Positions 56,916 through 64,000 of a DNA stretch of 64,000 bases are shown one piece after another; within the stretch, counting starts at the first letter, position 1, and every line of letters begins with the position of its first letter. Under the pieces are notes generated by a model that was not told the DNA's origin, made no database searches, and saw nothing but the letters and a program-made list of their open reading frames with translations. The DNA comes from Adiantum capillus-veneris (Eukaryota; Streptophyta; Polypodiopsida; Polypodiales; Pteridaceae): positions 79,788,343 through 79,852,342 of the forward strand of contig CM043950.1 of NCBI GenBank assembly GCA_014529385.2, read 5' to 3'. The position numbers and the translations under genes were made by a program.

Positions 56916-57839
56916 GATTGTAAGGTTTCCAGTTTCAGAAAACTTCAAAATTGTACTAAGCTTGAAAAACTTAATGGAAAATGCTATTGCAGGACTCCAA
57001 ACACTAATTATTTTGGTATTTTTGGATTTATAAGCAGAGCTTTACTATGTCTAGAAATTTTCAGAATCTGATTCCGATAAAAACAGGAACACTTACGGGA
57101 CATGGAAAATTACCATGGAAATTTAATTAATAACAAAAATTGAATGGTTTCATTTTAATCATTAGCAAAAGACTTCTTTACACTAAGGTTCTAGAGTTAA
57201 ATAGGAAATTCCAAATTTCATCATGGAAAATCTGTAAAAAATCAAACAGGCAAATTCTGGAAGGTATGGGGTGAGTATGGAAGCTGTGGAAACTGGCCAG
57301 AAGCAGTGATGGCTGAAAAATGCGCCATTTTCAAGCTGGGGGGCTTCTTGGACTAGTGGAAAGCTGCCAAAAGCTGCCAGATGCTCAGAAAAACCTATAA
57401 ATAGGACCATTCTCTTCATATCTTGTTAGACTCGGAGCCTTCAGAATTTCTCTCTCATCTAGGAAAAAACACTACACAGAAATCATTAGAGTTAAACCTC
57501 TAATTGATTAATCCTAACGGTAATTAACCTAATCCTCCTCAATTAGTAAGGTTAGATTAGGATAAATGATGAATCAATCAAAGATTAGGCCTATATATGC
57601 TTCTTAAACCTCTTTAAATTAATAAATCTATGCTGATTATTATAATTAAGCTTAGAAATACTAAGCTAATTACTTATCCTCTCATATTAGGGCTAGAATT
57701 AGCCAATTTAGCCATGAATTAATGGTAAAAATATTAATTAGGATTAGATCAAGTTGAATTATTTATCAGAGATACTTTAGATAGTTATTAATATAAAAAA
57801 AATTATCCTATAATTTTCTGACAAGTTTTCCTAATTGAT

Positions 57840-59110
57840 TAAGCCTAATTACTCTCTTTTTTGAGCAATTTTAATAGGGAAAATTAGTAAATGAAATTCA
57901 AATGATTCCATATAACTATCAGTGGTTAATTAGGTGATCAATGACCCGTGATAATTAGGATAAGTTCAGAACAGCAATTTAGCTAATTATTTTAGATAAA
58001 ATACCATATTTGTTGAGTAATTTTAATAGGGGAAATTAGTAAATGAAATACAAATGCTTCCATATAATTATCAATGGTTATTTAGATGATCAATAACCCG
58101 TGATAATTAGGAGAAGTTCAGAAAGTTAGTTTAGCTAATTATCTTAGGTAAAATACCCTATTTTTTGAGTAATTTTAATAGGGGAAATTAGTAAATGAAA
58201 TACAAATGCTTCCATATAATTATCAGTAGTTCATAAGATGGTCAATAACCCGTGATAATTAGGAGAAGTTCAGAAAGTTAATTTAGCTATTTATCTGAGC
58301 TATAATACCCTATTCATTGAGTAATTTTAATAGGGTAAATTAGTAAATGAAATACAAATGCTTCCATATAGTTATCAGTGGTTAAATGGATTGTCCATAA
58401 CCTATGATAATTAGGAGAAGTCTAGAAAGTTAATTTAGCTAATTATCTTAGCTAAAATACCGTGTTTTTTGAGTAATTTTAATAGGGGAAATTAGTAAAT
58501 GAAATACAAATGCTTCCATATAATTATTAGTGGTTAATTAAATGATCAATAACCCATGATAACTAGGAGAAGTTCAGAAAGGTAATTTAGCTAATTATCT
58601 TAGCTAAAATACCCTGTTTTTGGAGTAATTTTAATAGAGGAAATTAGTAAATGAAATACAAATGATTCCATATAATTATCAGTGGTTAATTAGGTGATCA
58701 GTAACTTTTGATAATTAGGAGAAGTTCAGAAAGTTAATTTAGATAATTATATGAACTAAAATACCCTGTTTTTTGAGAAATTTTAATAGGGGAAATTAGT
58801 TAATGAAATTAAAATGCTTCCATATAATTATTGGTGATTATTTGAGTATTTAAGTACCTGTGATAAATAAGAGAAGTTCAGAAAGTTAAGTTAGCTAATT
58901 ACTTTAGCTAAATTACTCTGTTTTTTGAACAATTTCAATAGGGGAAATTAGTAAATAGAATTCAAATGCTTCTATATAATTATCGGTGGTTAATTAGGTG
59001 TTCCATAACCCGTGATAATTAGGAGAAGTTCACAAAGTTAATTTAGTTAATTATTTTAGCTAAAATACCCTATTTTTTGAGAAATTTAAATAGGGGAAAT
59101 TAGTAAATAG
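57840..59110 (+). repeat. Tandem array in 3' LTR, about 9 units of 150 bp
   Basis: The same unit as 48780-50200, starting near 57877, 58028, 58182, 58335, 58482, 58635, 58789, 58938 and 59095. Confidence 0.92.
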
Positions 59111-59534
59111 ATTTAAATTGAATTGAGAACTTTTCCAAAGGTTTATTAGACCTCAAGGAACTTGTGATAATTATGCTACCTCTAGGAAATTAGTTTAATT
59201 ATATAGCCCAGTAAAATTACTCCAATTTTGGGAAAAATAAAAAAGGGAATATAGTAAAGTAAATAGAAAACCTTTGATATCAATATCAGAGAAGGAATAG
59301 ACCTTGGAAAATCTATTATAATCATCCTAACCTTAGAGAAATAGTTTAGGTACATATTTTGGTCAAAAGTAACCAATTTTGTATATAATGGATAAGAAAA
59401 CTGAAGAAATAAAATTATCTAAGTACCAAAGAATTAACCGAGGTCCAAAACCCTTATTTTTGGGTAAACAAGGAAAAATAAATGTTATTCAATAAATCCT
59501 CTAATGGATTAAGTCTTTTTATAAGGCTGCCGAA

Positions 59535-59747
59535 ATGGCCCCCAAGAGAACCAGGGGAAACCCTATGACGGAAGATGAAGATACTAGTAACAAACGCAAC
59601 AAAGCCACTAACGACCATGAAGCAGGGCCTAGCCATAGGCCCACAGAGGAGAGTTTACGGGCACCTGGCCCACAGCAGATGGACGACCAGTCCCAGGTGG
59701 TTTTCAATTATGCCATTAATAAGCTTTTAGATTTCATTCTAAGTTAA
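59535..59747 (+). CDS. LTR-encoded gag N-terminal frame, unbroken copy
   Basis: 70 codons starting MAPKRTRGNPMTEDED, matching 50627 onward but with CAG where the 5' LTR has TAG. The CCCAG|GTGGTT donor is preserved. In this LTR it has no downstream gag to join; it shows what the 5' copy looked like before decay. Confidence 0.6.
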   Translation: MAPKRTRGNPMTEDEDTSNKRNKATNDHEAGPSHRPTEESLRAPGPQQMDDQSQVVFNYAINKLLDFILS

Positions 59748-60814
59748 GCACTGCATACGAAGGGTTAGGAAGGAAAACACTGGCTGAAAAAGGAAGGTAA
59801 CTTCCACGAAACCCACGATCAATGATTGTAATTAGGAAAGAAATGATTGGGTTATTACTGGTTGAAATAGGAAGGAAATGTTAGACCATCCTTAAGACAG
59901 CTTGTCTCAAGACACCTCTGATTCCTTGGAAATATTTTTACTCCAGGTAATGAGTAGCGATGGAGATACCATCATGGAGGAGTCGGTTACCTCTGCATGT
60001 GTGGAGTCTTTACCCCGTGATTGTTTATGTTTATGGATAGTACTTTTAAGTTTATCCTAGAGGAACCGCCCGGTTGTATGGGCAACAGGTTTTGGCGTAT
60101 GGGCGCCCGGACTTTGGGTGAAGACTTTTTCCACCCCGGTTATATAAATAAGGAATAGGTGCGGTTTTTCACCCTTGTATAGGTGGTCTTGAGACAAATA
60201 AGTACTGGTCAGTGATACCTTAAAATGACAGTACCTTGTCTTAAGTATAAAGATGTCTGTTTTCTGAAAGAATGTCTTCAATGCTGTTTTAAAAGGTTGA
60301 TTTAAGGAAATGCAGTTGAAAAAAAAATTTAAAAAGGAATCATTATTTTAAGTGTGGAAAGAATGTGGTAGTAAGTAAACAACAAAAAAAAATCATGTGT
60401 GAGTGCGGGGTGGTAAGTGGGGATTGACTCGGGTTGTCAATCATGGACGGGTGGACCTGATTAGTCAGGTAACTATCCATTCCCGCGCACTAAAACGTGT
60501 AGAAACTTCACTTGGATGAGGAATCCACGAGCGGCTGTGCCCTCACATATGTTAGAGGGAAAAAAGCGTTGGCTAAGGAGACCTTAATATAAAGGATGAA
60601 GATTTAGGGTCGGAAATTTTTGTCTTGGGTCACGTTTCCATTGCGAGACAGGACTAGGTCTCTTCTAGGGCTATAAACCTAAACCATTGCCAATGGTAAG
60701 GGTGAATTCCCTGGAATTTTTCTTGTTAAAGACTTCGACTTTAGTAGGCCTAGAGACCTGTCAACGGTTCCATGCCGTTTTAGGTGTCGACGGGTTTGGA
60801 GTCGTTACATGATA

Positions 60815-62270
60815 GATTATTTACACAATTGTAACGTATTTTTCTGCTGTGTAGATTGCTCAAACAACACATACTGCCAGCTCATAATGTGATGCCTGAC
60901 TCCAGAGAGGAAGCAAGAAATATCTTTCAAAACTTGGGGGATGGATTATAATTTGATTCACGCTTGTTCTAATGATTGCATTCTTTTCAGAGTGCAATAT
61001 ATAGACATGGAGAAGTGTCCAAAATGTGATTCCGAGAGATATACAGTAGATTTCCATAGACAGAAAATTCCACAAAAGGCTTTGAAACATTTTCCTCTGC
61101 TTCCTCGCATCAAGCATTTCTTTGAATGTAAGTCCATGGTCACCCTAGCATCATGGCACAAGGAGAATAGATCTTTGGATGGTGTGCTATGGGTTCATGC
61201 AGATGTGTATCCTGAAAACATATAGACGATACATGGCCAAATTTTGCCAGGGAAGCTCAAAATTTGCACATAGTCCTGGATATGGATGGCGTAAATCCAG
61301 TTGGTCAGACGTCAACATCTTACAGTGTATGGCCCGTTGTCATTGTCAACTACAACATTCCCCCGTGATTGACTACCAAGAAGGAGCAGCACTTTCCAAG
61401 CGGTATAAAATGAAGAATATGGATGTGTATCTTTTTCCACTATTGGAAGAGCTACAAAAATTGTGGATTGGCATAGAAGTGGTGTATATGATCCAGCACA
61501 CAAGTTGACGGAATTCTTTGATCAGAGGTATTCCAATGTGGACCATGCATGACTATCCTGGACTAGCAGAATTCTCAAGTGATTTATACTCAAACTCAAA
61601 CATTATAAATCTTCGTTTTTCTCAAGCTTATCGATTGTCATGTGTATACATGGAGGTCTTCAAACAAGCGGATACAAAACATGTGTCACATGTGGACCTA
61701 GAGTTAATGCACGTTGGGCACCCTCACCGCAGAAGTAAATCTACAAAGGTCATCAACCGTATCTTCCAAAGGATCATGAGATGCATGATAAGTTTTTGGA
61801 AAGAGAGCCACCAAGGATGTATTCACAATCATGGTTAGATCACAAGGAGATGTGTGATGACGGTTTTCCCCCAGGGATGAAGAGACTCTCTCTATGGTAC
61901 GATTTACCATATTGTTGTAGACTCATGATCAATTACTTACTCGATCCAGTGCAGAACGTGGGTCATATGCTATGGGACCATCTGACCGGCAAGAAAGATA
62001 CTTTGGGAGCCAGAGTTGACCTTAGAAATGTGGATTGTATGGAGAAATATTGGCCATAGACAACACCCGATGGATTGATAAGACGCCCTAAAGAGCCATG
62101 GATTTTGACAGGATCCCACGCAAAGTAAAAGAGACCATTCGTTTGGTGCGGACCCCCACTGGTGTAATACACTCGCTGATCCAAATGTGTTTCACCAAAG
62201 AAGGGAAGATTACTGGTTTGAAGTCACACGACTGGCATAAAAAATGTGTCGAGTATTCTTGAAGTTGAAT
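60815..62270 (+). pseudogene. CACTA transposase (Transposase_21/TNP2-like), core
   Basis: Transposase of En/Spm-type DNA transposons. In several frames one reads: MDYNLIHACSNDCILF with CPKCDSERY (zinc-binding); KALKHFPLLPRIKHFF; KHIDDTWPNFAREAQNLHIV followed by DMDGVNPVGQTSTSYSVWPV; NYNIPP; MKNMDVYLFPLLEELQKLW; MHDYPGLAEFS; CVTCGPR; SLWYDLPYCCRLMINYLLDP; KKDTLGARVDLRN; and TGLKSHDWHK. This is the order seen in plant TNP2-like proteins. Multiple frameshifts and stops show it is long dead. Its 5' part was separated by the chromovirus. Confidence 0.9.
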
Positions 62271-62340
62271 TTATCATAGTGGGAATTGTGTAGAAAATTT
62301 GTGTGTGGACTTTAATATCATTTTTAGATGTGTTTTGTAG

Positions 62341-62685
62341 TTTATTTTACCGGTGTCCATTGAGGGATGTTTGTCTCCTAACATCCGTAACACAATCTAC
62401 AGACTTGCAAAGTTGGTACAATGGATCTCACAAAAGGAGATCAATGTAGACTCCATACCATTCCCCAAACTAAACACTTTGGAGGTTGTGTGCATGTTTG
62501 AGAAACACTTTTCTTCTACCATGCTAACCATTCAAGTGCATCTTCTTGTTCACATAGTTGATGAGGTGGAAATAGATGGCATAGTACATTCCAGGTGGAT
62601 ATTATTTCTAGAACGTTTCATAAAAATCCCTACTGGATATGTATATCAGAAGGCACGTCTAGGGGGTAGCATGGCAGAAGTTTGA
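62341..62685 (+). pseudogene. CACTA transposase, DUF4218-like domain
   Basis: 110 open codons. FPKLNTLEVVCMFEKHFSS, MLTIQVHLLVHIVDEVEIDG and VHSRWILFLERFIK match the DUF4218 block that follows Transposase_21 in these genes. Confidence 0.85.
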
Positions 62686-62699
62686 CTGGTATCAGAATC

Positions 62700-63905
62700 C
62701 CTAGTTTACATTGGAGAGTGGCTAGACGGATTTGATAAAGCCGAAGACATGCTATGGTGAACCATAGATGATGAGCGCATATCATGGATTTTCATGTGCA
62801 ATCTTGGTGTTGAGAAGAAGATAATGGAAGATCTAGAGGCTAAAACCAACCTGTTTTAAATGCTTCACAATCCAATGATGCAAAAGTGGATTTCACAATA
62901 CGAGGATGCAAAGCAAGAGTGATAAACCGCACAAACGGAGTGGAGACGGGGAAGACGACAGCCAATGCATTATCTAATGGGTCTGGAGAGCCTACCAACA
63001 TTCATGAGCTTAAGATGGTTGCACAACCAATTGAAAAGCGCACAATAGTGAGGTGAAGAAGTGACTGAGAAGGAGTGGGAGTACTTTCGGGGTTGCGTGA
63101 CCAAGGTAAGGTTTCAATGTATGACTCGACGGCCACTCATAATTTTTGTTGGTTGTAGTATAAGACATACACAACAGCATGTTGTAAAGGTCAACATTTT
63201 AGGGTGGAATGGATCGACAAAAAGCGTTTTACAGAAGATTGTGGAATCATGGTAAAATTTTAACAGTCTAGGCAACGACGGTCCTCTGATGCAGATCCTG
63301 TGATGGTGGAACTCACTTACTTGGCACGCTTCAAGATATTTTGAGGATCAATTATCGAGGATTTTTGGTGGACTTGTTTGACGTGAAATGGTTCAAGATA
63401 AACATGGGGGTCGCAACTCTACTATGCGCAGAGGAGAGTCTGGTTTTTTAAAGGTGGATTCAACTAAAAAATGGACCGACCTAAGAGACACTTTCGTACT
63501 AACCAAGCATTGTGAACAAGTAAGTCTATAAATATTTAACATCTAATTTTAGAAGTTATGTGCTTGGAAGATCTCAGGTAAGTTATGTGGCTCTTGCACA
63601 TGATATTTTATCCTACAAAGTCTACATCAAACTGGTGATACGTCATAGAGGTAGCCCCTCATAGTGCATGGACGTATGAGGGCTACCATGTGACAATCAC
63701 AACAGCATCAATAGAGGAGATTGGAGAAGATGCTCAGTCAGAAGCCGTTGAGGTGGTGCTAGATGAGCATCAAGCTGCTACTCTCTATGGGGTGCATGTA
63801 GAGGATCTACAAAATGAACCGGAGGACATCTGCCTAAACGGAGAGCTCTATATAGACATAGGGATCTATGTTGAGCTATGTGAAGATGAGACAGAGACCT
63901 CTTAA
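62700..63905 (+). pseudogene. CACTA transposase, DUF4216-like C-terminal region
   Basis: EKEWEYFRGCVTKVRF (63070) and LQDILRINYRGFLVDLFDVK with WFKINMG (about 63335-63410) fit the DUF4216 region of TNP2-like genes. The last 71 codons (63690-63905) are open, acidic and end at TAA 63903. The stretch between is broken. Confidence 0.72.
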
Positions 63906-63987
63906 AGCCATGAACATTGTATTTGAACAATTTTGCTCCGTTCTATAATATATAATGTATACACGTGGCTTTTGTCCATTCTTGTCT

Positions 63988-64000
63988 CACTACAACATAA
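63988..64000 (+). other. CACTA-like terminus at window edge
   Basis: CACTACAACATAA resembles plant CACTA terminal repeats (CACTACAA.AAA). It points rightward, so it would be the start of another element rather than the end of this one. Cut by the window edge. Confidence 0.35.

Larger units (their letters stand above)
47885..60809 (+). mobile_element. Ty3/gypsy chromovirus, 12.9 kb, very long LTRs
   Basis: LTRs of 4020 and 3891 bp begin TGTAAGGTTTCCAG and end GTCGTTACA. TGATA is duplicated outside (47880-47884 and 60810-60814). A Met-tRNA PBS, gag, protease, RT, RNase H, integrase and a C-terminal chromodomain are present, so it is a chromovirus, most like the Tekay/Del group by LTR size and PBS. 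Two stops in gag, deletions in RT and a frameshift before the integrase make it inactive. The host sequence is the CACTA gene. Confidence 0.95.
56919..60809 (+). repeat. Chromovirus 3' LTR, 3891 bp
   Basis: Similar to 47885-51904 throughout. TATA at 57396-57403. Tandem array at 57840-59110 with about nine units, one fewer than the 5' LTR, which accounts for most of the length difference. Confidence 0.94.

Overview
The window looks like one stretch of a large, repeat-rich land-plant nuclear genome. The evidence is the transposon content: Ty1/copia elements primed by TGGTATCAGAGC, a Ty3/gypsy chromovirus with a chromodomain, a Tat-like gypsy with a second RNase H, plant L1-type LINEs with a DUF4283-like ORF1, and a CACTA transposase of the Transposase_21 type. 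I found no intact host gene, rRNA, tRNA or CRISPR array. The species cannot be fixed from the sequence; a plant with a very large genome, such as a fern or gymnosperm, would fit but is only a guess.

Region 1-13.6 kb. The 5' part of a minus-strand copia element (149-bp LTR, PBS, gag, start of protease) runs off the left edge. Next is a minus-strand L1 LINE broken into ORF1 (13560-12203), endonuclease (8245-7545) and reverse transcriptase (about 4250-2880). A second, plus-strand LINE (8272-12193, 9-bp target-site duplication, poly-A tail) sits exactly at the ORF1/ORF2 junction of the first. About 3 kb of unassigned sequence separates the endonuclease from the reverse transcriptase.

Region 13.6-25.5 kb. 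A degenerate chromovirus LTR is followed by a family of short-LTR, non-autonomous elements. One is complete (22628-25417: two 156-bp LTRs, PBS, polypurine tract, GTTGA duplication). A second, minus-strand composite (15779-20834) has mismatched ends and carries two tandem arrays. Microsatellites and AT-rich filler lie between.

Region 25.5-33.2 kb. AT-rich DNA holds three copies of a roughly 1.32-kb non-coding DNA transposon flanked by TTAA. One copy has inserted into an older copy of itself, which gives an empty-site comparison and shows TTAA is the target duplication.

Region 33.2-64 kb. This is a nest built in a decayed CACTA transposase gene (pieces at 33089-33163, 47612-47884 and 60815-63905). 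A minus-strand copia (33164-47611, TSD ATATT) split the gene first or independently. A Tat-like gypsy (35769-45025, TSD GGTGT) then split the copia integrase. A 12.9-kb chromovirus (47885-60809, TSD TGATA) split the CACTA gene a second time.

Points I rate highest are: the TTAA-specific transposon family; the chromovirus gag, whose first coding exon seems to lie inside the LTR; an uncharacterised ORF between its PBS and gag; the short-LTR non-autonomous family with tandem arrays; and decay of several elements mainly by nonsense codons that a single C-to-T change would explain, one of them directly visible by comparing a pair of LTRs.
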